Positions 25,919 through 34,772 are shown, numbered from the stretch's first letter. The stretch is DNA of 64,000 nucleotides from an uncultured Spirochaeta sp. (GCA_913030605.1 CAJWEZ010000010.1:20797-84796), one strand, 5' to 3'. Numbers and translations: made by a program. Notes: a model not told the origin generated them from the sequence alone.

Positions 25919-26358
25919 ATGGCCGTCATCTCGACGTACGACGAGAGTGCGATCACGCGAGAACGTCGGCTGGGCCCGGCGTATGTCGGTGTGCTCGTTG
26001 TCGGCGTGCTCGTTGTCGGCGTGCTCGTTGTCGCTGGCGAAATCATTCACAGTCTCAGTCGAATCCACGACTGCGGGAGCCGGGCGTGCGGAACGCAAAG
26101 CCGCGGTCACCCGCTTCAGGGAGCACGCCAAGGCAGCGCCCCCACCGTCGCGAACATGAAAGAGGCAAGTGCGCTACTGGACTCGGGAAACGAAAGCCTT
26201 CAGAATGCTGCGGACTCCGGGTCCCGGAGCGCAACCGCGACGCCGAGTCCACGATGTCCGAGGTTGAGGAGATCCAGACCCGCATGGACCGGCTTTCAGA
26301 CACGATCGCCGATCTCCTGAGTTCGGTAAACGGAGGATGCGAGGACGATGGTGAATAG
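25919..26358 (+). pseudogene. Probably frameshifted small membrane/coiled-coil protein gene
   Basis: This fills the only stretch above 300 bp without a clear gene. An ATG at 25919 opens with MAVISTYDESAITRERRLGP and a hydrophobic segment built from a VGVLV repeat (to about 26075). Coding character then jumps frames: AERKAAVTRFREHAKAA lies in the +1 frame (about 26080-26150), MKEASALLDSGNESLQNAAD is back in the first frame (about 26158-26220), and MSEVEEIQTRMDRLSDTIAD is in the third (about 26254-26358), ending over the start of the lipoprotein gene. Joined, they would give a membrane anchor plus helices. Either a decayed gene or base errors; I do not recognise a family. Confidence 0.35.
25985..26029 (+). 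repeat. Three tandem 15-bp units encoding VGVLV
   Basis: Units GTCGGTGTGCTCGTT, GTCGGCGTGCTCGTT and GTCGGCGTGCTCGTT, the first differing by one base. In the frame of the ORF at 25919 each unit adds five hydrophobic residues to the putative membrane segment, so copy number changes would alter its length without a frameshift. Confidence 0.85.
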
Positions 26359-27424
26359 GAACGTTCTTTGGCGTCGCGAGGGCGCACAGACAGGCGGACG
26401 GGCGCTCGCGACAGTCGCGTCGATCGTGCTCGCGCTTTTCGTTGCCGGATGCAGCACCGCCCCGGCGCCGGCCCCCGACTCCGGCTCGGCCGGGAACCCG
26501 CCCGCCGTACAGTCGGAGCCCGCGGCGGATACACCGGTCCCGGCACCGGACTCCCCGGAGCGGGTCACGATCCGTCTCAATCTGTCCGAGGGGGAGAGCT
26601 ACGAGCTTTCCAGCCACGTCAGACAGACGGTCGACCAGGAGTTCCTGGGCCAATCCCTGACCATTCGGCAGGATCTGACCGGGGTCACGCGCTACACCGT
26701 CCGTGCCGTGGACGGTGACGGCGTTATGGACCTCGATGTGACGTACGAGTCCTTCGACATGTCGATGTCACTGGAAAGCACCGATGTGTCGAAGGAGCAA
26801 CTCGACCAGCTGAACCAGGTGATGAACGGGGCGCTGCAGCAGTCGGCCCGACTGGTGAACGGGGTCACGTTCTCCATGCGGGTGAGTCCCGCCGGCGATA
26901 TCGTCTCGATACAGGGTGTCGAACAGCTGATGGCGCGTGTGCTCAAGTCGGTGTCGGGTCCCGGCGATACCCAGCAGGTTCGGGACGCCCTGCAGCAGGT
27001 CCTGAGTGGCGACGCGATCCGTCGCTCCTGGGAGGAGTCGTTCGGCTACATCACCGACGGCCCCGTCGCCGTGGGTGATGAGTGGACATCGGATACTTCG
27101 GTGAACATGGGCCTGTCGATGGATGTGCACACCCGGTTCGCGCTGGAATCCGTTGACGGGGACACCCTCGTGCTGAACGTGGACGGCTCGATCGCCAGCT
27201 CGGGATTCGACGGTGCCATACTGGACCAGCTCAACGCCGAGGGCGTCGATTTCGATCTGTCGATCGAGGGCACCCAGAGCGGAACGATGCGCGTTGACCG
27301 CGAGACCGGCTGGTTGGTGGGACAGGAGAGCGTCATAGACGCAACAGCTGACATCCTGATATCCGCGGAGGGTCAGGAACTCCGCCTGCCGATTACGATG
27401 CACACGGAGTCAACGGTCCGGTAG
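26348..27424 (+). CDS. Lipoprotein with DUF6263-like domain
   Basis: 358 aa. Signal peptide with lipobox LFVAGC (Cys35), then a Pro/Ala-rich linker (CSTAPAPAPDSGSAG) of about 35 residues and a beta-rich domain from about residue 70 (VTIRLNLSEGESYELSSHVR). Repeated patterns such as NGVTFSMRVSPAGDIVSIQG and the late GTMRVDRETGWLVGQE resemble the DUF6263 family of outer-layer lipoproteins of unknown role. It overlaps the end of the frameshifted upstream ORF by 11 bases. It is convergent with the oxidoreductase gene, with four bases between stops. Confidence 0.75.
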   Translation: MVNRNVLWRREGAQTGGRALATVASIVLALFVAGCSTAPAPAPDSGSAGNPPAVQSEPAADTPVPAPDSPERVTIRLNLSEGESYELSSHVRQTVDQEFLGQSLTIRQDLTGVTRYTVRAVDGDGVMDLDVTYESFDMSMSLESTDVSKEQLDQLNQVMNGALQQSARLVNGVTFSMRVSPAGDIVSIQGVEQLMARVLKSVSGPGDTQQVRDALQQVLSGDAIRRSWEESFGYITDGPVAVGDEWTSDTSVNMGLSMDVHTRFALESVDGDTLVLNVDGSIASSGFDGAILDQLNAEGVDFDLSIEGTQSGTMRVDRETGWLVGQESVIDATADILISAEGQELRLPITMHTESTVR

Positions 27425-27428
27425 TCCG

Positions 27429-28496
27429 CTACGGCACCAGAACGAACTTCCCGACGTGCGTTCGTTTCAGCAACGCCTGTTGCGCCTCGACGATCCGCTC
27501 GAGGGGAAAGCGTCCGGCGATGATCGGGCGGATCTCGGACCGCTCGATGTATGCGATCAGATTGGGGAACACCGGTTCGTCCCAGGCGGTGGACCCGATC
27601 AGCGTCAGATCCTTGAGATACATCGTCCGCAGGTCGAGGGAGACGATCGGGCCGGCGATCGCACCGGAGGAGACGTACCGCCCGCCACGACGAAGCACCT
27701 TGAGCATCGCAGCAAATCCCCCGCCGCCAACGTTGTCGACCACGACGTCCACCGACTCCTCGCCAAGCACCGCCACCGGATCACTGTCGCGGTCGAGCAC
27801 CCGGTCGGCGCCAAGCTCGCGCACGCGATCCATCTTGGCGGCGCTGGTGAGGGCAACGACCGTGGCACCGCGACGCCTGGCGAGCTGGACCACAGCCGAT
27901 CCAACGCCGCCGGACGCGCCTGCCACGAGGACCGTATCGCCGGCGGTCACGGCACTTCGATGCAGCATGTTTTCCGCGGTGCCGTAGGCGCACGGGATCG
28001 TCGCCAGTTCCTCGTCGGTCCAGTCACTACGAACTTCGAACACCTCCGACGCGGGAACGCGAACGTATTCGGCGAAGGCACCGTCAAAGTTCGAACCCAG
28101 CCAGACGTTGTCCATAGACCCGAACCCCTGCGGTCGCATGCACGGTCGCACCAGGACCCGCCGACCGATCATCGCGGAATCGACATCGGGGCCAACGGCA
28201 TCCACTGAACCGCAGCAGTCGGTCCCCTGAATCAGCGGAAACGGGGTCGCCCCGTTCCAGCCACCGGCGGTGCGATCGTCTGCGGGCGAGGACGGTGTCG
28301 CACCATCCTCCGCCGCGTCGGTGGCGGTCGTCACATCCGACGAATACCACCCCAGCCGGGTGTTCACGTCGGTGTTGTTGACACCGGCGGCGCGGACGCG
28401 GAGCAGCACCTCACCGGCGCGCGGCTCCGGTACCGGCACATCCCGCAGCTCGAGCCTGTCGAACCCGCCAATCCCCGTCGTGACGATCGCTTTCAT
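27429..28496 (-). CDS. Zinc-independent MDR alcohol dehydrogenase/quinone oxidoreductase
   Basis: 355 aa medium-chain dehydrogenase/reductase. N-terminal GroES-like domain (EVLLRVRAAGVNNTDVN near residue 28) and Rossmann domain with AGASGGVGSAVVQLARRRGA near 195. The catalytic-zinc Cys/His set of true alcohol dehydrogenases is not evident, so a quinone oxidoreductase-like NADPH enzyme is most likely. There is a family-unusual insert around residues 60-80 rich in Ala/Asp/Gly (ATDAAEDGATPSSPADD). Stand-alone with respect to neighbours; followed by the SEC-C gene upstream on the same strand. Confidence 0.88.
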   Translation of the reverse strand: MKAIVTTGIGGFDRLELRDVPVPEPRAGEVLLRVRAAGVNNTDVNTRLGWYSSDVTTATDAAEDGATPSSPADDRTAGGWNGATPFPLIQGTDCCGSVDAVGPDVDSAMIGRRVLVRPCMRPQGFGSMDNVWLGSNFDGAFAEYVRVPASEVFEVRSDWTDEELATIPCAYGTAENMLHRSAVTAGDTVLVAGASGGVGSAVVQLARRRGATVVALTSAAKMDRVRELGADRVLDRDSDPVAVLGEESVDVVVDNVGGGGFAAMLKVLRRGGRYVSSGAIAGPIVSLDLRTMYLKDLTLIGSTAWDEPVFPNLIAYIERSEIRPIIAGRFPLERIVEAQQALLKRTHVGKFVLVP

Positions 28497-28508
28497 TGTC
28501 TTCTCCGT

Positions 28509-28844
28509 TCAGCCCCCGCGCTGAGAGCCCCGCGTGGTGCGGGAGGTGGTGGCTCCACCGGACGCACGGCCCGTTCCACCGGCACTCGGCTTCGCGACCT
28601 TGGAGGAATCGCGCATGAATCGCGATCCGCCGCGGGAGGATTCGCCCCGGCCACCGGCGGCGCCGCTCCCGGCCCCGTCGTCGTCCGGCGATTCCGACTC
28701 CGCCGCCTGTTCGGCCTCGGCTCGCCGGGCCTCCGCCGCCTCGGCCAGCGCCTTCGCCTCCGCCTTGCGGTCTTCTTCGTAGTGACAGTGTTTGTATTTG
28801 CGCCCGCTGCCGCAGTGGCAGGGATCGTTGCGTCCCAGTTTCAT
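28509..28844 (-). CDS. SEC-C motif protein
   Basis: 111 aa. Residues 1-21 are a textbook SEC-C zinc-binding motif (RNDPCHCGSGRKYKHCHY), as at the C-terminus of SecA. The remainder is a short charged helix (EDRKAEAKALAEAAEARRAE) followed by a low-complexity Gly/Ser/Arg tail. The role of such small SEC-C proteins is unclear; metal, ribosome or SecB-like contacts are possible. The start is the ATG at 28844 with GGAAGGAG upstream. It is divergent from the hydroxyacid dehydrogenase. Confidence 0.85.
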   Translation of the reverse strand: MKLGRNDPCHCGSGRKYKHCHYEEDRKAEAKALAEAAEARRAEAEQAAESESPDDDGAGSGAAGGRGESSRGGSRFMRDSSKVAKPSAGGTGRASGGATTSRTTRGSQRGG

Positions 28845-28920
28845 GGTGACTCCTTCCGTGTCGTTCCCCGTCAGCATATACCGACCGGCAGCCGCATGTC
28901 GCTACAGGTGGTGGGCGCGC

Positions 28921-28949
28921 TTGTACGAACGGCGCGCCTTTTCTATGAT
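28921..28949 (+). promoter_or_regulatory. Promoter of the beta-hydroxyacid dehydrogenase gene
   Basis: TTGTAC (28921-28926), exactly 17 bp, TATGAT (28944-28949). The transcript would start about 30 bases before the ATG at 28986. It lies in the divergent gap with the SEC-C gene. Confidence 0.6.
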
Positions 28950-28985
28950 TCCCGACATTCGCGAAACACGAAAGGGGACGGCACT

Positions 28986-29888
28986 ATGAAGATCGGCTGG
29001 ATCGGTACGGGTATCATGGGGGCTTCGATGGCCGGGCACCTTCTCGATGCCGGGCACGAGCTGCGGGTGTTCAATCGAACGCACGCGAAGGCCCGAGCGC
29101 TCATCGACCGTGGCGCGACCTGGTGCGATACCCCGGCGGTGGCGGCCCGGGGCGCCGAGGTGGTGTTCTCGATTGTGGGGTACCCTGTCGACGTCCGCGA
29201 GGTCTATCTCGGCGACGACGGTGTATTGTCGGCGGTGGAGTCGGGCGCGGTTCTCGTCGACATGACGACCTCCGAACCCCAGCTGGCGATCGAACTCGCC
29301 GACCTCGCCGCGGAACGGTCTGCAACGATGCTGGACGCCCCCGTCTCCGGCGGCGATACCGGTGCCCGCAACGGCACACTGGCGATCATGGTCGGCGGCG
29401 AGGATCGCGCGTTCCGGCGCGTGTATCCCCTGTTCGAAGCGATGGGATCCACGATCCGCCTCATGGGCGGCCCGGGGGCGGGGCAGCACACCAAAATGGC
29501 CAACCAGATCCTCATCGCGTCGACGATGATCGGCGTCGTCGAATCGCTGCTGTACGCACGGCGCGCGGGCCTCTCGCAGGACGAGGTGATCGCGATCATC
29601 GGGTCGGGGGCTGCCGGGTCGTGGTCAATCAACAACCTGGGGCCCCGCATCGCCTCCGGTGACATGAACCCGGGGTTCATGATCCGCCATTTCGTGAAGG
29701 ATCTGGGGATCGCCCTCAAGGAGGCGCGCCGGACCAGCCTTGCGCTGCCGGGCCTGGCGCTCGTGGAGCAGTTCTACCAGGCGGCGATCGCCCAGGGACT
29801 GGCCGACCGCGGGACCCAGGCGCTGTATCGCGTTCTGGACGGCCTGAACACCGCGGAACCGCGCGCGGACGGCGGCGATCGCCGCTGA
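28986..29888 (+). CDS. NAD-dependent beta-hydroxyacid dehydrogenase (GarR/MmsB family)
   Basis: 300 aa. The N-terminal Rossmann motif is GWIGTGIMGASMAGHLLDAG, the substrate motif is DAPVSGGDTGARNGTLAIM, and the catalytic Lys lies in GAGQHTKMANQIL. Family members oxidise 3-hydroxyisobutyrate or reduce tartronate semialdehyde. The substrate is not readable. A GntR/FCD regulator follows 99 bases downstream on the same strand with its own promoter. Confidence 0.92.
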   Translation: MKIGWIGTGIMGASMAGHLLDAGHELRVFNRTHAKARALIDRGATWCDTPAVAARGAEVVFSIVGYPVDVREVYLGDDGVLSAVESGAVLVDMTTSEPQLAIELADLAAERSATMLDAPVSGGDTGARNGTLAIMVGGEDRAFRRVYPLFEAMGSTIRLMGGPGAGQHTKMANQILIASTMIGVVESLLYARRAGLSQDEVIAIIGSGAAGSWSINNLGPRIASGDMNPGFMIRHFVKDLGIALKEARRTSLALPGLALVEQFYQAAIAQGLADRGTQALYRVLDGLNTAEPRADGGDRR

Positions 29889-29919
29889 GCACCGCCGACG
29901 CACCGGGCCGGATTCACAG

Positions 29920-29948
29920 TTGGGAACTCCGCCGATATCGTATATAAT
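29920..29948 (+). promoter_or_regulatory. Promoter of the GntR/FCD regulator gene
   Basis: -35 TTGGGA (29920-29925), 17-bp spacer, consensus -10 TATAAT (29943-29948). The spacer contains CGATATCG (29933-29940), a perfect 8-bp palindrome, and ATATCGTATAT overlaps the -10 box, so an operator for autoregulation could overlie the promoter. Confidence 0.65.
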
Positions 29949-29987
29949 GTCGGGTATCGGTTCGAAAAACACCAAGGAGTCTGTCTG

Positions 29988-30680
29988 GTGAAGAGAAAAC
30001 CAGCTCTTGTACCGGTTCGGGAGCAGCTGTACGAACACATCAAGAGTGCCATTCTTTCAAACGCGTACGCCCCCGGACAGATCGTACAGATCGAAAAACT
30101 CGCCGATCAGTTTGGTGTGAGCACCACGCCGATCAGGGAAGCGCTCATCCGCCTGGAGGCGGCCGGGTTTCTCAGGATGATCCCCAACAAGGGAGTGAAG
30201 ATCTCGGAGATCTCGGAAGAGGACGTGCTTCACGTGTGGGAGATCCGGCGACTTCTGGAACCGTACGCCGGGAGCCTCACCGCGCTCCTGGATATCGAGG
30301 AGCACATTCGACCGCTCTACTCCCGATCGCAGAGTTTTCTCAACGGCTGGTTCGACCTCGAGCTGTACATGCAAACCGATATCGCGATCCACGAGCTGTT
30401 CTATGTCCACCTCGACAACGCTCCCCTGAAGGAGATGATCGAACGGGTGCAGCAGATGTCGATGCGGATGCGGTACTTCGCCGAGAACTCCAGCGCCACG
30501 TCCAGCTCGGTCGTCACCGAAGTCACCACCGAACACGTGACGATTCTCGACGCGATGCTGGCCCACGATGCGGACGCCACCGCCACCGCCATCGAGCGGC
30601 ACCTGGTCAATGGCGAACGGCGCACACTGGAGTCGATTCACTCCAACGCGGTGGTATCGGAAACCTCCCCACCGAGCTGA
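29988..30680 (+). CDS. GntR family regulator, FCD (FadR-type) subfamily
   Basis: 230 aa. N-terminal GntR winged helix (VREQLYEHIKSAILSNAYAP, then VSTTPIREALIRLEAAGFL) and an all-helical FCD effector domain from about residue 80. The likely metal ligands are Asp and His in DIAIHELF, His in TEHVTILDAML and His in IERHLVNGE, as in FCD proteins that bind small carboxylates. The start is GTG with AAGGAG eight bases upstream. It faces the end of the 15-kb peptidase/oxidoreductase operon and is a candidate regulator for it or for the dehydrogenase upstream. Confidence 0.92.
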   Translation: MKRKPALVPVREQLYEHIKSAILSNAYAPGQIVQIEKLADQFGVSTTPIREALIRLEAAGFLRMIPNKGVKISEISEEDVLHVWEIRRLLEPYAGSLTALLDIEEHIRPLYSRSQSFLNGWFDLELYMQTDIAIHELFYVHLDNAPLKEMIERVQQMSMRMRYFAENSSATSSSVVTEVTTEHVTILDAMLAHDADATATAIERHLVNGERRTLESIHSNAVVSETSPPS

Positions 30681-30701
30681 TCGATCGCCGCGGATCGGCG
30701 G

Positions 30702-31880
30702 TCAGCGAAACGTCAGAAACCCCTCCAGCGAGTGCATGTTTTCATACAGATAGCGAATGAACCGCCCGTAGGTTCCCGCTTCGCGCGCACGAATGCGTAC
30801 CTCACGCACCGCCTGCGTCCCGTAGTAGTAGGATGCGTTAAACGGCCCCCTGTAGACGTGTTTCGCCTGGGTGATCCGTCCGTCGACGTAGGGGGCCAAC
30901 GCAAACCCGGTGTCGTCGATGTAGGCGACCACGTCCGCCTCGGCGTGACCGAGCTGCATGAGGCGCCATGACGCGGTCGTGGCGACCGCGATCCGCAAAC
31001 GACGAAGTGCGATCTGAATCACATCGTCGTCGTCCTCGACCCAGTCGATCAGTTCGGTGGCCTGGTCGCCGATGCCTTCCTGGATGATGCCCGGGACACC
31101 GTTGAGCGTGCACAGGAGCACGTCGGCGGTCGACGTTTCCCGCTTGTAGCTGTCGAGCGTATAGAGCAGTTGCGTGGCGTGGCCGGGAAAGTTCTCATGG
31201 GTCACCAGGTGCTTCATCGCGGCCCGCGTGATCCCGAGATCCGTGTTGACCTCCATGACACCCTCTGCAAAGTTGCAGCGCCCCGCCGCAGCGGTTCCTG
31301 GTTTGAGCACGAGATCCATGCGGTAGTCGCCCAGGTCGAACACGACGTCGGAGGTCCGGCGGATCGCCTCCTCCTGCAGTTCCTCGTACACGGTGTGCAG
31401 CTGTTCGACGGGGATGAACCGCTCTCGTTCCCACCGTCGCACCCGCTCCTTCAGACTCCCCTGCCCGATTCCGAGACGCGCGAGCGCCTGATCGATCTCA
31501 TCGCGGAGTCCGGCGATCACCTCGTCGTCGGCGGGTTTCGCCGGGACGCCGACGAGGTTCTCGAGGCGGTCGGCAAAACTCGTCTCCTCGCCGCGAAACA
31601 CGGCGATCGCGGTCCGGAGCGACCGCAGCAGTCCCTCCAGAAACATGCGTCGCGCCCCGGCGGGGTACCGACTCACCACCGAGTCCATCTCGTCCAGCTC
31701 CTCGAGCGCGGCCTCCCACGACGCGTACCGGCGGGGCTCGATCAGCCCGTCTCCCAGATAGATCGGGACGAGGCCCTCGCTGTCGAGGGCACCGCTTCCC
31801 TTCTGAAGCGACCGTTCGTAGCGATCGATCCCGATCGCGATCGCGGTTACGTCATATCCGACCGCTGCATCATCAATCAT
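30702..31880 (-). CDS. DUF885-like putative metallopeptidase, short form (copy 2)
   Basis: 392 aa. A gluzincin-like motif HENFPGHATQ is centred near residue 225, followed about 45 residues later by EGIGDQATELIDW, which matches the position of the EGWA..E ligand segment of DUF885 proteins. About 170 residues shorter than normal DUF885 members. It is a tandem paralogue of the next gene (HECFPGHSTQ, EGIGDQGVELIDW), with shared GLVPIYLG and NxxLGITRAA/NRFTRAA blocks. No signal peptide, so probably cytoplasmic. The start ATG lies within the end of the preceding gene. Last gene of the operon. Confidence 0.72.
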   Translation of the reverse strand: MIDDAAVGYDVTAIAIGIDRYERSLQKGSGALDSEGLVPIYLGDGLIEPRRYASWEAALEELDEMDSVVSRYPAGARRMFLEGLLRSLRTAIAVFRGEETSFADRLENLVGVPAKPADDEVIAGLRDEIDQALARLGIGQGSLKERVRRWERERFIPVEQLHTVYEELQEEAIRRTSDVVFDLGDYRMDLVLKPGTAAAGRCNFAEGVMEVNTDLGITRAAMKHLVTHENFPGHATQLLYTLDSYKRETSTADVLLCTLNGVPGIIQEGIGDQATELIDWVEDDDDVIQIALRRLRIAVATTASWRLMQLGHAEADVVAYIDDTGFALAPYVDGRITQAKHVYRGPFNASYYYGTQAVREVRIRAREAGTYGRFIRYLYENMHSLEGFLTFR

Positions 31881-33087
31881 CGCTGTCCCCGTAGCTGCGG
31901 TACGGCACGTTGGTGGTGGCGCACAGGCTTTCCGGCGAGTGGGCCTCCCCGTACAGCGCCCGGACAAACCGGTTCCACCGGGCCGCATCGCCGGCGACGG
32001 TGCGCCGAACCCGCCGAACCGCTTCGTTACCGTAAAAGTACGACGCGATAAAGGGAGCCCGGTAGGGATGCCTGGCCATGCCGATACGGCCATCGATCCG
32101 CGCCGGCTGCAGGGCTCCGGTGTCCTTCAGATAGGTGCGAACCTCGTCCTCACCGCGCCCCTCTGCGTTCAGCATCCAGGTTGCCTGCGTCGCTACGGCG
32201 CTCTGATACCGTCGGAGCGTCGCATGAACGTCGTCGTGGACGTCCTCGATCCAGTCGATCAGTTCGACACCCTGGTCGCCGATGCCCTCCTGGATGACGC
32301 CGGGGATCCCGTTGAGGCTGCAGAGCAGCACCTCAGCCGGCGCCTCACCGCGCTCGTACGCCGCAACCGTGAAGATGTTCTGAGTCGAATGCCCCGGGAA
32401 ACACTCGTGGGCAACGAGGTGTTTCAGCGCCGCGCGGGTGAAGCGGTTTTCGACGTTGAGGTCCATTTTGCGTTCGCTGAAGTTGCAGCGTGCCGTGTAG
32501 TGCGTGTTCCGCACCGGATTGAGGTCCATCCAGTAGTCGCCGGTTGGAACGATCCGTTCGTCCGTTCGTTTTTTTGCCTCGGTCATCAGCTCGTGGTACA
32601 CGCCGGGAATCTCGTCCGGGTCGAGTGTCCCGGTCTGTTCCCACGCCACCACCCGTTCGCGGACGGTTCCTCCGACAACACCGGCGGCGTCGAGTTTGGT
32701 GTGCAGCTCGTCGGCGAGGCGGTCGAGAAAATCGCCGGAGATCCGCTCTGCCGGAATCCCCACCAGCGTGGTGAGCTTGTCCGGGAACGACATGGTCGCC
32801 CCCTGAAAGAGCGCCGTGGCCGCCGAGAGCGACGCCGTCAGCTTTTGGAGAAACATCTTTCGGGGAGTATCATCAAGCGCCGCCACGCGGGCGGCCAAGC
32901 CGGAGATGTCCGATTCGATCCCGGCCCAGCCCGTGTAGATTCGTTCGTCGACCAGGGACTGACCAAGATACAGGGGAATGAGCCCCTCACCATCGAGAAT
33001 GCCGTTCTCGCCGTTGGTCTCGCGCTCGAAGCGGTCGATTCCCGCGGCGATCTGGGTTGCCTCAAGACCGATGTCGATGTCGTTCAC
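31873..33087 (-). CDS. DUF885-like putative metallopeptidase, short form (copy 1)
   Basis: 404 aa. Motif HECFPGHSTQ near residue 232 and EGIGDQGVELIDW near 278; the N-terminus shares DGEGLIPLYLGQSLVDERIY with its tandem paralogue. HExxPGHxxQ is the zinc-binding signature of DUF885. Presumed cytoplasmic peptidase or amide hydrolase. The GTG start overlaps the upstream stop as GTGA, so its translation is probably coupled to the larger DUF885 gene. Unknown substrate. Confidence 0.72.
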   Translation of the reverse strand: MNDIDIGLEATQIAAGIDRFERETNGENGILDGEGLIPLYLGQSLVDERIYTGWAGIESDISGLAARVAALDDTPRKMFLQKLTASLSAATALFQGATMSFPDKLTTLVGIPAERISGDFLDRLADELHTKLDAAGVVGGTVRERVVAWEQTGTLDPDEIPGVYHELMTEAKKRTDERIVPTGDYWMDLNPVRNTHYTARCNFSERKMDLNVENRFTRAALKHLVAHECFPGHSTQNIFTVAAYERGEAPAEVLLCSLNGIPGVIQEGIGDQGVELIDWIEDVHDDVHATLRRYQSAVATQATWMLNAEGRGEDEVRTYLKDTGALQPARIDGRIGMARHPYRAPFIASYFYGNEAVRRVRRTVAGDAARWNRFVRALYGEAHSPESLCATTNVPYRSYGDSDD

Positions 33088-34772
33088 GGTGTGCCTGCCT
33101 TTCGTTCCGGGTGTGTCGTGACGGTCGATGTCGCCGTCATCTCTCGGGCGATCCGGTCCACCGGGATGCTCCCGTATGACAGAAGCTCGTCGTGAAACTC
33201 CCGATCGGATCGGTCACCGCACGCTGTTCGGAGCCGTTCTATCGCCTCGATTCCATAGAGATACATGATCGCCCCTCCCGGGAAGAGGCTGTTCTTCACC
33301 GCCTCGGCCCGCGCCGCGGCGGCTCCCATGCCGGCGCGGTCGCGGTAGAACGCCTCTGCCTCTTCCAGTGAGAACTGCCCGAAGTGGAGCCGCACGTCCA
33401 CGACCGCCCGCGCCGCCATTCGACGACGCGAGGCGATCTCGGCGTACGCCTCGATCGGCGTCAGAAACCCCGCGCCGGCGCCCAGTTCCGTGGCGTAGCA
33501 CGCCCACCCTTCCACCAGGGTACCGGCGCACAGCATGAGGAGCCGCGCCGGGCCGTCGGTGGCGGCGACCTGGGCGATACGGGATCGGGCGCGCACAGCG
33601 TTCCAGTTCTGCATGTGGTGACCCAGTCCCCCGTGGTGCAACACGTGATTGGTCTTGATCACGAACGTATTGTTGGCTTTGAGTCGAGCGAGGCGTTCCT
33701 CCGCCGGGAGGTCGGGGTCCACCGGGATAACGTGGTACGGATACACCGCCGGCTGGTTCCAGCGCGGAGGACACCGGTAGAAAAGGAAATACAGGTGCGG
33801 CTGGACATCCAGCCACCAGCGCGGGAGCGGCTGGTACCGGACCGGCGCGTCGCGCCAGGTTAGCAGGTCGTGGGACACCGCCATCTCGCGCGACGCCTCC
33901 CACAGCGAGCGATAGGTGGAGAGGTACTCGTCCTCCGCAGGGTGCGTGTCCTGCAACGACGCCAGAGCGGCGTCGACGGAGGAAAACCCGAGCTCCCTCG
34001 CGCCCTCCGCCAGCTGCCGGTCGCACTCACGAATCACCTCCTCTGCGTGGTCGGCAAAGGCGCCGGGGTCGGCCTCGGACTGGTGGCTCCAGCGCATGAT
34101 GTTCCGAAACGCGGCCTCCCCCACCGACACCGCCCCGCCCGGCCGCGTCAGCAGTTCGGTCCGCAGGAACTCCTGGAACCGCTCGAACGCGTCGATCGCC
34201 GCGGCCACGGGAGCGTCATCCACGGCGAGCCCCTCGTCCTCCCGGAGAATCGGGATGCCGTTCCGAAGAAAGTTGAGCGCTCCGGTACATTCGCCGATCG
34301 CCCGCTCGGTCCACGCCGGCGGTGCCACGGCAAGGTTCTCGCGCGCCGACGCAAGAAACGCCGGGATCGCCTCGAGACGAGCGGTCAGGTCGATCGCCCG
34401 CTCCCCGATCGGGCGAAAATCGGAGACGAAGAGCGATACGAGGGCGAACGCGGCCTCTCCCGTGTACGTCGTCGGGTTGTACCCGAAAAAGTGGCCGGAC
34501 CGCCGCTCCCAGAGCTGGGTCTTCAGAAACCCGCGGGCGAGGTCGTAGTCGATGCGTTGAAATCGATCCAGGGGCCCGGGATCGATCGCGTCGAGGCGCC
34601 GAAGCAGCGCCTCGATCTCCGCGATCGTCTCCGTGAGGCTCCCGGCGTCCAGCGCCGGAAGTCGCGAGTTGTACTCCGCCAGCCCGGCGAAGGTCGCATC
34701 CACCGGGCGCCGGGAAAAGAGATGAACGAAGAAGTCGTCCATGAACGTGTCGAATTCCGCGGTGTGATTCAT
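33084..34772 (-). CDS. DUF885 protein with altered active-site motif
   Basis: 562 aa, normal DUF885 length. It keeps family landmarks such as YNSRLPALDAGSL near residue 30, YQPLPRWWLDVQPHLYF near 310 and the late EGWACYATELG. However, the expected HExxPGHH motif reads HHGGLGHHMQ, with the catalytic Glu replaced by His and the Pro by Leu. Either it is a non-peptidase homologue or it uses a different mechanism. The ATG overlaps the Gfo/Idh stop (ATGA). The open frame extends to 35531, but that N-terminal part is the antisense-like shadow of the overlapping oxidoreductase and is rejected. Confidence 0.8.
   Translation of the reverse strand: MNHTAEFDTFMDDFFVHLFSRRPVDATFAGLAEYNSRLPALDAGSLTETIAEIEALLRRLDAIDPGPLDRFQRIDYDLARGFLKTQLWERRSGHFFGYNPTTYTGEAAFALVSLFVSDFRPIGERAIDLTARLEAIPAFLASARENLAVAPPAWTERAIGECTGALNFLRNGIPILREDEGLAVDDAPVAAAIDAFERFQEFLRTELLTRPGGAVSVGEAAFRNIMRWSHQSEADPGAFADHAEEVIRECDRQLAEGARELGFSSVDAALASLQDTHPAEDEYLSTYRSLWEASREMAVSHDLLTWRDAPVRYQPLPRWWLDVQPHLYFLFYRCPPRWNQPAVYPYHVIPVDPDLPAEERLARLKANNTFVIKTNHVLHHGGLGHHMQNWNAVRARSRIAQVAATDGPARLLMLCAGTLVEGWACYATELGAGAGFLTPIEAYAEIASRRRMAARAVVDVRLHFGQFSLEEAEAFYRDRAGMGAAAARAEAVKNSLFPGGAIMYLYGIEAIERLRTACGDRSDREFHDELLSYGSIPVDRIAREMTATSTVTTHPERKAGTP

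Noticed and set aside
25985..26029. CRISPR-like array
   Set aside because: The three units are directly adjacent without spacers and fall in frame within an ORF; no cas genes are present.
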